NCBI RefSeq assembly: GCF_001636695.1
Contig: NZ_LGEL01000005.1
Coordinates: 1 to 64,000 of the forward strand
Origin: Pedobacter panaciterrae
Lineage (GTDB): Bacteria > Bacteroidota > Bacteroidia > Sphingobacteriales > Sphingobacteriaceae
DNA length: 64,000 nt
Direction of reading: 5' to 3'
Position 1 is the first letter of the stretch. Each line of letters starts with the position of its first letter. The notes beneath the pieces were generated by a model. That model was not told the origin of the DNA, did not search any database, and saw nothing but the letters and a program-made list of their open reading frames with translations. Below are positions 8,165 to 16,265 of the stretch, in pieces. The position numbers were made by a program, and so were the translations under genes.

Positions 8165-10024
8165 TTATTTGTCTATGCTTTTTCCCTTCATTGCTGAGGA
8201 AACAGCAACATCCATAACACGTTCTGCAAATGGACGTGTAAATTCATTTAGTTCATCTGCTTTCTTCAGGATTTCGTCTTTCTCTGCTTTAGCAAGCGCT
8301 TTTTTAAGTGCCAGAATATGGATGTTTGTATTTTCAATTTCATCTGCAGTAAGGAAGGTGCCATGCTTTTCGATAAAACGTTCGGCAGTGTAGACTAATT
8401 GTTCACCTTCACTTCTGGCTTCAATAAGCATTCTTTGTTCTACATCGCTTTTTGCATGAGTAATACTGTCGATAAGCATTTTTTCGACGGTTTCATCGGT
8501 AAGACCATAACTGGGTGTGATGTCTACTTCCTGTTTTACGCCAGAACGTAATTCAATAGCTTGTACGGTTAAAATACCATCGGCGTTTAGTAGGAAATTG
8601 ATGTCGACCTTAGGTAAGCCGGCGGGCATAGCAGGGATTCCTTTAAGGTCAAATTCTGCAAGTTTCCTGTTTTCCTGTACAAGATCACGCTCTCCCTGGA
8701 ATACAGATATCTTCATATTCACCTGACCATCAATTGAGGTTGTATATTGTCGGCCAGCTTTGGTAGGAACCTTAGCGTTTCTTGGAATAATTACATCCAT
8801 TAAGCCGCCCATGGTTTCAATTCCAAGTGATAAAGGAGTTACATCTAACAAAAGGATGTCTGATCTGTTTCCGGCCAGGATATCGGCTTGTATGGCGGCT
8901 CCTAAAGCAACTACCTCATCAGGGTTAATCTGATCGTGAGGAGCTATGTTAAAGAAATCTGCTACTTGTTTTTTAACATAGGGAGTACGTGTAGAGCCAC
9001 CAACTAAAACTACCTCATTGATATCTTCGATAGTTAATTTTGCATCTATTAAGGCTTGTTTGCATGAGTTTATAGTTTCTTCAACCTTGGGGGCAATTAG
9101 CTGCTCAAAGGTTTGCTTATCTAATGAACACCAGATTTCTCCAAGCTTTTCGTTAAAGAGATTTTGTGTTGTTAAAGCTTTTTTTGCCTCTTCAGCTTTT
9201 AACCTTAAAGCCTGCATCAAACCTGAATCTGCAGCAAGATCTTCTTTATTTAATTTGTTTTTGTCTATCCAATAGTGGACAATGGCGCGGTCAAAATCGT
9301 CTCCACCTAAAAAGGTATTACCATTAGTTGATAATACTTCAAATATCCCGTTTTGAATTGATAGTATTGATACATCAAAGGTGCCGCCACCCAGATCATA
9401 AACTGCTATTGTTTTTTGCTGAGTAGGGTCGAGGCCTAATCCATATGCTAAACTAGCAGCGGTTGGCTCGTTTACGATCCTTAAAACATCAAGGCCTGCC
9501 AATTTACCTGCATCGCGGGTTGCTTGTCGCTGACTATCATTAAAGTATGCAGGTACCGTTATTACGGCTCTGTTTACAGGAGTTTTAAGCGCATGTTCTG
9601 CTCTGGCTTTAAGCTCTTTTAATATTTCGGCTGATAATTCAATTGGTGTATAAAATTTGTTGCCTGCTTTAATTTTTACCAATGAATCATTCTCATCATC
9701 AATTATCTTATAAGAGAAAGTATCCTGATGACTTGCTACGTCTTTGTATGACCTGCCGAGCAGTCGTTTAACTGAAAATATGGTGTTTGAAGGGTCTGTA
9801 ATTAAAAACTCTTTGGCCTCATTTCCAACCAAAGCATCACCCTGAGCATTGAAATGGACAACAGAAGGCACTAATAGGCCCTTGCCAGTGTCATTTATAA
9901 CTTTTGGATTTTTGTCTGGATCGATAAAGGCAACCAGACTATTTGTTGTTCCTAAATCAATTCCAACGATGATTTCTTCTTGTTGAAATGAGCCTGTTGC
10001 CAGGTTGATGGATATTTTTGCCAT
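8165..10024 (-). CDS. hscA: Fe-S cluster assembly chaperone HscA (Hsp70 type)
   Basis: The 619-residue protein has the Hsp70 ATPase motifs GIDLGTTNSL near residue 21 and VYDLGGGTFDVS near 210, then a substrate-binding domain. HscA rather than DnaK is indicated by length, by PSYGLTD in the substrate domain, and by an ending of MDVAVSSAMKGKSID that mirrors the E. coli HscA tail. HscA delivers IscU-bound Fe-S clusters. Its usual partners are not adjacent, but a [2Fe-2S] ferredoxin and IscX are encoded at 31.2-31.8 kb. A TAnnTTTG box ends 7 nt before the start. Confidence 0.92.
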   Translation of the reverse strand: MAKISINLATGSFQQEEIIVGIDLGTTNSLVAFIDPDKNPKVINDTGKGLLVPSVVHFNAQGDALVGNEAKEFLITDPSNTIFSVKRLLGRSYKDVASHQDTFSYKIIDDENDSLVKIKAGNKFYTPIELSAEILKELKARAEHALKTPVNRAVITVPAYFNDSQRQATRDAGKLAGLDVLRIVNEPTAASLAYGLGLDPTQQKTIAVYDLGGGTFDVSILSIQNGIFEVLSTNGNTFLGGDDFDRAIVHYWIDKNKLNKEDLAADSGLMQALRLKAEEAKKALTTQNLFNEKLGEIWCSLDKQTFEQLIAPKVEETINSCKQALIDAKLTIEDINEVVLVGGSTRTPYVKKQVADFFNIAPHDQINPDEVVALGAAIQADILAGNRSDILLLDVTPLSLGIETMGGLMDVIIPRNAKVPTKAGRQYTTSIDGQVNMKISVFQGERDLVQENRKLAEFDLKGIPAMPAGLPKVDINFLLNADGILTVQAIELRSGVKQEVDITPSYGLTDETVEKMLIDSITHAKSDVEQRMLIEARSEGEQLVYTAERFIEKHGTFLTADEIENTNIHILALKKALAKAEKDEILKKADELNEFTRPFAERVMDVAVSSAMKGKSIDK

Positions 10025-10031
10025 AGTTTGG

Positions 10032-10039
10032 CAAATTTA
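10032..10039 (-). promoter_or_regulatory. Candidate -7 box directly before hscA
   Basis: The minus strand reads TAAATTTG, matching TAnnTTTG, only 7 nt before the hscA ATG. Transcription starting at the normal distance would give an almost leaderless mRNA. No clear -33 element is seen. Confidence 0.4.
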
Positions 10040-10095
10040 GGAATGTTTAGCTGTTTTTTTGTTTTAAGGTTGTAATGTTTTTCAGATGGTGGCAA

Positions 10096-10269
10096 TTAAA
10101 ATGCTACCGCATCGGCAGAAACGAAATAGGATGGGATGTTTATTTGTTTAGTTATTTGATTAACTAATGTAGTTTTTCCTACCTGACGCGGGCCCATTAC
10201 TACTTGAATGTGCTTTCTTGGTTCTAAGATGCGAGATGTAAGTTCTTTAATGTGAGGCCTTTGAAACAT
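10096..10269 (-). pseudogene. Remnant of an AAA-family ATP-binding protein
   Basis: A 57-codon frame starts MFQRPHIKELTSRILEPRKH and contains an intact Walker A motif GPRQVGKTT at residues 26-34, then IPSYFVSADA before a stop. This matches the first 55 or so residues of the roughly 380-residue AAA plus DUF4143 ATPases common in Bacteroidota. The remaining domains are absent from the following 70 bp before hscA. It is therefore a truncated 5' relic, probably left by a deletion. A 34-bp palindrome sits just upstream of its start. Confidence 0.8.
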
Positions 10270-10272
10270 GTT

Positions 10273-10306
10273 TTACAAATTACTCAATGTATTGAGTAAT
10301 TTGTAA
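10273..10306. promoter_or_regulatory. Perfect 16-bp palindrome, candidate operator
   Basis: TTACAAATTACTCAAT (10273-10288), then GT, then its exact reverse complement (10291-10306). It lies 3 nt upstream of the truncated ATPase start codon, the position of an autorepressor site or a 5' hairpin. It could instead terminate the DUF3810 gene on the minus strand, although it lacks a T run there. Confidence 0.6.
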
Positions 10307-10341
10307 TCTCTAAAGAATTATTTTAATTGAACCACTAATTT

Positions 10342-11415
10342 TTATGGGGTAAGTTCCTTTTTATGAATGTTATAGAGCCAAAGAACAATATCCTGATAGC
10401 TATTCGTTCCTTTAGGCTGATCGTTTAACTTTAAAAACCGGTCGAATATTGCACCAAAATATTCAGATAGATCGCCACTGTAAGCTTGCCAGAATTTTTT
10501 GTCAGTTTCTAAATCTTTTAAGGTAACGGGGTTAATGGTTTTAAAAAGCTGGTCAAAGTCTTCAGGCGACTTCACGCGGATTTCGAATAAAATACTTTTC
10601 AGCATGGCATAGGCTGCAGAATAGCGAAAAATAGGATCATCGCTATGTATGGCCACCAGGTAGCCTACCAGATTGGCTTCATCTTCACGTGCCACACCCA
10701 GCTGGTGTGCAATTTCGTGGCAGGTTACAAAGGGTAAATTGATGGCGGGCAAACGCATATTCAGATTGGCTTCGCCTGATACAGGATTGTAATACCCTTC
10801 GGTGCCCAATCGGGTAATGATCCAGCTGTTGAGTACTGGTTTTACACTCGGACTGCTGTATTTAAAAAACACCTGTTTTTTGGCCAGCTTGTCGTAACCA
10901 GCTTTGGCATTTATTTTCAGGTCATTGATGTTATAGTCATTTCTGGTTATGTTTTGAAGTTCATTGACTTTGTTGATGAAATATTTGCCCAGCTGTACCA
11001 GTTCGGGCGTATTGTACTTTTCGTTTCGAATACCCAATTGCCGGGCGATAGGGATGCGGGAATAGTTTAATCCCCACAATATTTTAAATGTCAGGTATAA
11101 AAGCAGCAGGAAATTCAAAGCCTGTAAAGGAACAACCAAACGATCCGTTCTTTTGAGTTGCTTAGCTTTTAGTTTCCGGTAAAACAAGTAAATGCTCCTC
11201 AGGATATAGAACACCAACAGGAGGTATAGGAAATCTCCGATAGGAGAAGGGATGAGTCCGCTAATGGCACGTTGTACCACGGAAGTTACGCGGTAAAAAC
11301 CTTCAGCATAGAAATGTTCCACACGATTGCTGCTTATCCCAAAAAGGTAAACCAGAATGGTGATGCCCAGCAAAATGGAAAACCGCTTAACCGAAGGTTT
11401 GTAAGCCTCGTTCAT
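10342..11415 (-). CDS. DUF3810 membrane metalloprotease-like protein
   Basis: About three N-terminal membrane helices (roughly 12-27, 60-78 and 97-115) precede a soluble domain with a zinc-peptidase HEXXH motif, HEIAH at residues 233-237, and a following glutamate-rich stretch AREDEANLVGY. The pattern and length (357) fit DUF3810. A metallopeptidase role is inferred from the motif; no substrate is known. The start codon is adjacent to the pyrC stop (11416), so the two are probably co-transcribed, pyrC first. Confidence 0.85.
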   Translation of the reverse strand: MNEAYKPSVKRFSILLGITILVYLFGISSNRVEHFYAEGFYRVTSVVQRAISGLIPSPIGDFLYLLLVFYILRSIYLFYRKLKAKQLKRTDRLVVPLQALNFLLLLYLTFKILWGLNYSRIPIARQLGIRNEKYNTPELVQLGKYFINKVNELQNITRNDYNINDLKINAKAGYDKLAKKQVFFKYSSPSVKPVLNSWIITRLGTEGYYNPVSGEANLNMRLPAINLPFVTCHEIAHQLGVAREDEANLVGYLVAIHSDDPIFRYSAAYAMLKSILFEIRVKSPEDFDQLFKTINPVTLKDLETDKKFWQAYSGDLSEYFGAIFDRFLKLNDQPKGTNSYQDIVLWLYNIHKKELTP

Positions 11416-12750
11416 CTATCGGTTAAAAGCTAATCTTTTTCCGGTTTCCTGGGTGGTAAATCTTCCTTTTTGATAAGCCAGGTTACCGGAAACTATGGTA
11501 TGGGTTACTTCAGCCTGGAAGGTTTGTCCTTCGAAGGGCGACCAGCCGCATTTATATAAAACATTGGCGCGGGTTACTTTAAATGGATCATTCAGATTTA
11601 CCAATACCAAATCTGCCCAGTATCCTTCTCTAACAAATCCTCTTCTGTCGATATTGAAACAAGTTGCCACATTATGTGCGGTTTTCTCAGCAATTTTTTC
11701 TAAAGTGATCTTTTTTTGGTGATACATTTCAAACAAAGCAGGCAATGCATGCTGTACCAATGGCCCACCTGATGGGGCTTTAAGATAAGGCTGTTCTTTT
11801 TCTGCTATAGTGTGGGGAGCATGGTCTGTAGCTATAACATCTATATGGTTGTCCAGCACTCCTTTTAAAATGGCATCTTTATCTTCAGCTGTTTTTACAG
11901 CAGGGTTCCACTTTATCCAGTTTCCTTTCGTAGCATAGTCTCTGTCGTCAAACCAAAGGTGATGAATGCAGGCCTCTGCTGTGATTTTTTTATCCTTAAG
12001 GGGAGTGACGTTATCGAACAATGCAACTTCTTTGCCAGTTGATATGTGTAAAATATGTAAGCGGGTTCCGTGTTTCTTAGCAAGTTGAACTGCCATTGAT
12101 GAAGAAATGTAACAGGCTTCGGCACTTCTGATAAGCGGGTGCATATCAATAGTGATATTTTCTCCGTACTTTTCTTTATACAAAGCCATATTGGTTCGTA
12201 TGGTATGCTCATCTTCGCAATGTGTTGCTACCAGCATTGGTGCTTCTTTGAAGATGTTTTCTAAAACTTTTTCATTATCAACCAACATATTTCCTGTTGA
12301 AGATCCCATGAAAACCTTAATCCCACAAACGTTTTTAGGATCTGTTTTTAGTACTTCTTCAATATTGGTGTTGGATGCACCCATAAAGAAAGAGTAGTTG
12401 GCGAGAGACATTTCAGCGGCAATCTGATATTTATCTGCAAGTAATTCTTGTGTTAGTGTATTTGGAATTGTATTGGGCATTTCCATAAAAGAGGTAATGC
12501 CACCAGCTACTGCCGCCATACTTTCAGAAAAGATGTCTGCCTTGTCTGTTAGACCAGGCTCTCTGAAATGTACCTGGTCGTCAATCATTCCAGGGAAAAG
12601 GTGTAGACCTTCTGCATTGATTTCCTGATCTGCAGGTTCATCAATGTTTGGTGCAATTTTTTCAATAAACCCAGCCTTGATGAGTACGTCGGCGACTACT
12701 ATTTGGCCTTCATTTACAATTGAAGCAGCTTTTATAAGTATGGTATTCAT
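11416..12750 (-). CDS. pyrC: Dihydroorotase
   Basis: The 444-residue amidohydrolase catalyses ring closure of carbamoyl-aspartate in pyrimidine synthesis. The metal site region reads DDQVHFREPG at residues 57-66. Further ligands are probably in VATHCEDE and LHILHIST, and the catalytic Asp is in DVIATDHAPH. The first His of the canonical HxH is Gln59; I recall the same substitution in other Bacteroidota orthologues. A second, degenerate homologue lies at 59867-61129. A TAnnTTTG box sits 5 nt before the start. Confidence 0.92.
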   Translation of the reverse strand: MNTILIKAASIVNEGQIVVADVLIKAGFIEKIAPNIDEPADQEINAEGLHLFPGMIDDQVHFREPGLTDKADIFSESMAAVAGGITSFMEMPNTIPNTLTQELLADKYQIAAEMSLANYSFFMGASNTNIEEVLKTDPKNVCGIKVFMGSSTGNMLVDNEKVLENIFKEAPMLVATHCEDEHTIRTNMALYKEKYGENITIDMHPLIRSAEACYISSSMAVQLAKKHGTRLHILHISTGKEVALFDNVTPLKDKKITAEACIHHLWFDDRDYATKGNWIKWNPAVKTAEDKDAILKGVLDNHIDVIATDHAPHTIAEKEQPYLKAPSGGPLVQHALPALFEMYHQKKITLEKIAEKTAHNVATCFNIDRRGFVREGYWADLVLVNLNDPFKVTRANVLYKCGWSPFEGQTFQAEVTHTIVSGNLAYQKGRFTTQETGKRLAFNR

Positions 12751-12755
12751 GGTGT

Positions 12756-12763
12756 CAAACTTA
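12756..12763 (-). promoter_or_regulatory. Candidate -7 box directly before pyrC
   Basis: The minus strand reads TAAGTTTG, 5 nt upstream of the pyrC ATG. The spacing would place the transcript start at or next to the start codon. Confidence 0.4.
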
Positions 12764-12849
12764 AATAAAATATTCTTTTTGTGAGGTAATTTTATAGGTT
12801 TAATGGTTCTTTATATCAATCGTTATCCTAATAATGTGGTAGCATGGTT

Positions 12850-13137
12850 CAAGAGATCTCTCCTTCGGTCGAGATGACGAGAGGTGAAGATGAGACGTGA
12901 AAATTAATGTAGCTTCTCAGTTGCTGCTCTGTTGTTGGCCTGTTGCTGCTCTGTTGTTGGCCTGTTGCTACTCTGTTGTTGGCCAGCCGTCATCCTACTG
13001 CTGATCTGTTGTTGGCCTGTCTTCACGCTGTCGTCATCTCGACCGAAGGAGAGATCTCTTGTTTGAATCTTTAGGTTGATTCTATTTATAATATTGGCAA
13101 TATAGTTCAAGAGATCTCTCCTTCGGTCGAGATGACG
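12850..13137. repeat. Three arms of the GAGATCTC palindromic repeat, with 22-bp tandem repeats
   Basis: Arms lie at 12850-12879 (+), 13032-13061 (inverted) and 13108-13137 (+). Each is 30 nt, contains GAGATCTC and ends in GATGACG. The core between the GAGATCTCTCC and TCGAGATGACG segments is TTCGG, matched as CCGAA in the inverted arm. Between the first two arms, a 22-bp unit beginning GTTGCTGCTCTGTTG is repeated at 12919, 12941 and 12963. The gene-free stretch from 12751 to 13280 holds nothing else recognisable. Confidence 0.9.
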
Positions 13138-13230
13138 AGAGGTAATAGGACGAGAGGTAATAGGACGAGAGGTAATAGGACGAGAGGTAAAAGACGAGAG
13201 GTAATAGGATGAGAGGTAAAAGACGATACG
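13134..13230. repeat. 15-bp tandem repeats at the element edge
   Basis: GACGAGAGGTAATAG is repeated at 13134, 13149 and 13164, then in degenerate 14-15-bp forms to about 13230. The first unit starts with the GACG that ends the palindromic arm at 13137. Confidence 0.85.
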
Positions 13231-13268
13231 GAAAATAGACTCTGGCAGGCCAGTAAATAAATTTTGAC

Positions 13269-13276
13269 TACTTTTG
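13269..13276 (+). promoter_or_regulatory. Candidate -7 box directly before the DEAD-box helicase gene
   Basis: TACTTTTG matches TAnnTTTG and ends 4 nt before the ATG at 13281, implying an almost leaderless transcript. Confidence 0.4.
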
Positions 13277-13280
13277 CCGA

Positions 13281-14603
13281 ATGGCCAAAAAATTCGAAGA
13301 GTTTAACCTAAATCGACAGATTTTAAATGCTGTAGCTGATGCAGGCTTTACTGTTGCAACTCCTATACAAGAAAAAGCAATAGCCCCTGTATTATCTGGT
13401 CAGGACATTTTTGGTATTGCTGAAACTGGCACTGGTAAAACTGCTGCTTATGTTTTACCTATTTTGATGCAATTGAAATATGCACAGGGTGATTCAGCGC
13501 GTGCATTGATTCTGGCTCCAACAAGAGAGCTTGCAATGCAGATTACAGAGCATATACAAATCTTTTCTAAGTATACTGATTTACGTACTGTTGTTGTTTA
13601 TGGGGGACTTGGACCTAAAACACAAATTGAGCAGATTAAAGCTGGTGTTGATATTATTGTAGCTACGCCAGGAAGATTTTTAGATATTTATCTGGCTGGT
13701 CACATCAACACTCAATACTTAAAGTTTTTGGTACTTGATGAGGCCGATAAAATGATGGATATGGGCTTTATTGGCTCTATTCATAGAATTTTAGAAATTG
13801 TGCCTCGTAAAAGACAAAACCTTTTGTTCTCGGCTACGATGAGTAATCTTGTACAAAAGATTGCGGGCGACTTTTTAAAGCATCCAACTTTAATTGAAGT
13901 GGCAGAGCAGGCTACGCCAGCTGCAACGGTTACGCAGACCTTGTACGAAGTGCCAAACTTTAAAACCAAGATTAATCTGTTGCAACATCTAATGAAAAAT
14001 GATGAGGAATTTAAAAGACTGATCATTTTTTGTAAAACCAAAACTGTGGCCGATAACATCTTTAGTTTTATTGAGCGTAGGTTTGGACCGGAAGCGGTTA
14101 GGGTAATTCATGCCAATAAAGGCCAGAATACAAGGATTAATTCTATAAATAATTTTAAAGAAGGTAATATAAGGGTATTGGTAGCAACGGATGTTGCATC
14201 AAGAGGTATAGATGTTTCAGAAGTAAGTCATGTAATTAATTTTGATGTTCCAATCATCATCGAAGATTATGTACATAGAATTGGCCGTACAGGAAGGGCA
14301 TATTCAAAAGGAGATGCGCTTACTTTTTATACGCCAGCCGAAAAATATTACATTGAGAAAATACAAAAATTAATAAGACAGGAAATTCCTGTTGTACCTT
14401 TGCCACCTGAAGTTTTTGTGGAAGAAACCCCTTATGAGGAGAAGCAGGCTATAAATCGTGCGATTGACGATCAAAAGCGTAAAGAAGATCCTGATTTTAA
14501 AGGTGCATTTCATGAGAAAAAACATGCTGCCGCAATTGCAGCTGCTGCAAGAAATAAAACAAATAAGCAGCCTGCATGGAAAAAGAAGAAATTCAAAAAA
14601 TAG
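13281..14603 (+). CDS. DEAD-box ATP-dependent RNA helicase (RhlE/CshA type)
   Basis: The 440-residue protein carries the full helicase motif set: Q motif near TPIQEKAI, Walker A AETGTGKT, PTRELA, DEADKMMDMGF, SAT, and HRIGRTGR near 335. The tail is lysine-rich (ends AWKKKKFKK), as in RNA-binding RhlE relatives. It should unwind structured RNA in ribosome assembly or mRNA decay, with ATP hydrolysis. The 3' neighbour begins only 9 nt later. Assignment among RhlE, CshA and DeaD paralogues is not settled. Confidence 0.92.
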   Translation: MAKKFEEFNLNRQILNAVADAGFTVATPIQEKAIAPVLSGQDIFGIAETGTGKTAAYVLPILMQLKYAQGDSARALILAPTRELAMQITEHIQIFSKYTDLRTVVVYGGLGPKTQIEQIKAGVDIIVATPGRFLDIYLAGHINTQYLKFLVLDEADKMMDMGFIGSIHRILEIVPRKRQNLLFSATMSNLVQKIAGDFLKHPTLIEVAEQATPAATVTQTLYEVPNFKTKINLLQHLMKNDEEFKRLIIFCKTKTVADNIFSFIERRFGPEAVRVIHANKGQNTRINSINNFKEGNIRVLVATDVASRGIDVSEVSHVINFDVPIIIEDYVHRIGRTGRAYSKGDALTFYTPAEKYYIEKIQKLIRQEIPVVPLPPEVFVEETPYEEKQAINRAIDDQKRKEDPDFKGAFHEKKHAAAIAAAARNKTNKQPAWKKKKFKK

Positions 14604-14612
14604 TTAAATACA

Positions 14613-14891
14613 TTGAAAGTAAAACTGACACCGCTTAATATTGTTTCGGCCATTTGTCTGGTTATCGCTATACTGTTGCTGATAAATAAGAAAGCGGAAG
14701 GGAATCCTAAATACGTAGATATTACCGGAATTCTTGCAGGGTTTAGTTTTTTGACGGCAATTATTGCTTTCATATCAGATCAGATTTTCAGGAGGTTTAT
14801 CTTAAACCTGAAAAAATTATGGGTGGTAGAGGGCGTGTTAGTTATTTTTATCATCATTTTAATATTTATAATAAAAGTTAGTATAAGTTAA
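14613..14891 (+). CDS. Small membrane protein upstream of gldC
   Basis: A 92-residue protein with three hydrophobic helices (about 8-24, 36-56 and 72-90). The only suitable start is TTG at 14613. Its stop overlaps the gldC ATG by one base (TAATG), so the pair is translationally coupled. The family was not recognised. The coupling suggests a membrane or envelope role, but there is no direct evidence. Confidence 0.65.
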   Translation: MKVKLTPLNIVSAICLVIAILLLINKKAEGNPKYVDITGILAGFSFLTAIIAFISDQIFRRFILNLKKLWVVEGVLVIFIIILIFIIKVSIS

Positions 14892-15226
14892 TGAAGCAAG
14901 CAGAAATCAAAATCACGGTTCAGTTAGACGATAATAATGTTCCTGATAACATCCTTTGGGAATCTACAGATGCACAAACTCAGGAGCAAGTTCCTGTTAA
15001 ATCAATGATGCTTGCATTGTGGGATCACAACTATAAAAATTCAATGCGTATTGATCTTTGGACTAAAGATATGCCTGTTGATGAAATGAAGCGTTTTTTT
15101 TATGAAACACTGCAAACCATGGGCGATAGTTTTTTAAAGGCTACAGGGGAAACGCTTATAGTGGAAGATTTGCGTGATTACTGTGCGCATTTCGCCGATA
15201 AAATGGGGATTAATACTCAGGGATAA
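14891..15226 (+). CDS. gldC: Gliding motility protein GldC
   Basis: The 111-residue soluble protein matches GldC in length and in conserved segments IKITVQLDDNNVPDNILWESTDA and MMLALWDHN. GldC is a small cytoplasmic or periplasm-facing accessory protein of Bacteroidota, named from gliding mutants, with unresolved biochemistry. It is encoded about 10 kb from gldF and gldG on the same strand, so the gld genes here are dispersed rather than in a single operon. Confidence 0.9.
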   Translation: MKQAEIKITVQLDDNNVPDNILWESTDAQTQEQVPVKSMMLALWDHNYKNSMRIDLWTKDMPVDEMKRFFYETLQTMGDSFLKATGETLIVEDLRDYCAHFADKMGINTQG

Positions 15227-15230
15227 TAAA

Positions 15231-15644
15231 ATGAGACTGCAAGGGATTATAGGGTCAGTAATGATGGCCGTGGGGGGAATGTGCCCACTTATGCGTATTC
15301 CGATTATAGGTAGCTGGAATTATTTTGATATAGACCAGAGACTGGCCATTGCTTTTTATGTGTTGGTAGTAATTGGATTAATAGGGGCATTTGTGAATAA
15401 AGCCGGACTGATAAAATTAGCTGGCTGGGGTGGAATTGTTTTAGTTCTGATTACTCTGGCCGGCATATACTTTAAGGCGCATGATTCATTTAGTTTTCTT
15501 CATTTTAAAAAGCTGATAAATTTTGGAGCCGGTATGGTAAAATTAAAATGGGGCTGGTATGTTATTGCTGCCGGAACATTTATACTAATTACGGTAAGGA
15601 AACCAAAAGTGGTTTTGTTAAATGAAGCTGTTGAGGTAAAATAG
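15231..15644 (+). CDS. Small multi-pass membrane protein
   Basis: Starting at ATG 15231, four nucleotides after the gldC stop, this gives 137 residues with about four hydrophobic segments and a glycine-rich opening MRLQGIIGSVMMAVGGMCPL. A GTG at 15174 would extend the frame, but that stretch lies inside gldC and is not hydrophobic like the rest. The family was not recognised. It probably forms an operon with gldC. Confidence 0.65.
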   Translation: MRLQGIIGSVMMAVGGMCPLMRIPIIGSWNYFDIDQRLAIAFYVLVVIGLIGAFVNKAGLIKLAGWGGIVLVLITLAGIYFKAHDSFSFLHFKKLINFGAGMVKLKWGWYVIAAGTFILITVRKPKVVLLNEAVEVK

Positions 15645-15648
15645 ATTG

Positions 15649-16191
15649 TTAGTTCAAATCGCCCAGTGATTTGTGTCTTCTCTTTCTTTTAAATTGAGTG
15701 TGTTTCAGTTGGTCATCTCCGGTGATGATGCTGATATTTCCATCTACTTCAAGGATACCTAGTTTTACGTCTTTATATTTTTCAACACCATGTTCCCTCA
15801 TTGCTTCTTCAAGTTCCTCGTTGGTAATATCTAACTCGCTGAGTTTGTCGAAATTTAATTTTCCGTTATGGATGAGGATTTCAGGGTGTTGAGAAATAAG
15901 ATCTCTTAGCTTTTTACTTTTAAACATGACCTTTTTTAAGGCATAATTTAAAGCGAACAACACGGCTGCGGCAACTAATCCTCCCGATAAGCTTGTGTTA
16001 TTGCCAACCATAGCGTTCTGAACTGCATTACTGATCAATAAGATCAGCACCACATCTGTAGTGTTGAGCTGCGATAACTCTTTTTTGCCACTTAATCGAA
16101 TTGCGACAAGCATAAAGGCATAAACTGCAAGGCTTCTTAAAATGATGTCAAGGTATTCGTTCATATGGACAGGATTCATTTGTAAATACAA
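15649..16191 (-). CDS. DUF421 (YetF-type) membrane protein
   Basis: The 180-residue protein has about three N-terminal helices followed by a cytoplasmic domain. RLSGKKELSQLNTTDVVLILLISNAVQNA is the hallmark DUF421 region and HPEILIHNGKLNFDKL the C-terminal part. Related Bacillus YetF/YdfS proteins are inner-membrane proteins tied to spore germination, but the role in Gram-negatives is unknown. It is convergent with the gene ending at 15644 and divergent from ccmB. Confidence 0.85.
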   Translation of the reverse strand: MYLQMNPVHMNEYLDIILRSLAVYAFMLVAIRLSGKKELSQLNTTDVVLILLISNAVQNAMVGNNTSLSGGLVAAAVLFALNYALKKVMFKSKKLRDLISQHPEILIHNGKLNFDKLSELDITNEELEEAMREHGVEKYKDVKLGILEVDGNISIITGDDQLKHTQFKRKRRHKSLGDLN

Positions 16192-16250
16192 TATTATTCA
16201 TATTTAATTTACAAAACACCTATGTGAATCGAAAATAACCGATTAAAAAT

Positions 16251-16258
16251 TATCTTTG
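16251..16258 (+). promoter_or_regulatory. Candidate -7 box directly before ccmB
   Basis: TATCTTTG matches TAnnTTTG and ends 7 nt before the ccmB ATG, giving a nearly leaderless transcript if used. Confidence 0.4.
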
Positions 16259-16265
16259 TCTCCAC

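Noticed and set aside
12904-13110. 68-residue minus-strand frame rich in Gln and Asn
   Set aside because: It is made of the 22-bp tandem units and an element arm, so its composition reflects repeats rather than a protein.
12919-13230. CRISPR array
   Set aside because: Units are directly adjacent with no spacers, and no cas genes are present.
15174-15230. GTG start for the protein after gldC
   Set aside because: The added part lies inside gldC and is not membrane-like, whereas ATG 15231 follows gldC by 4 nt.
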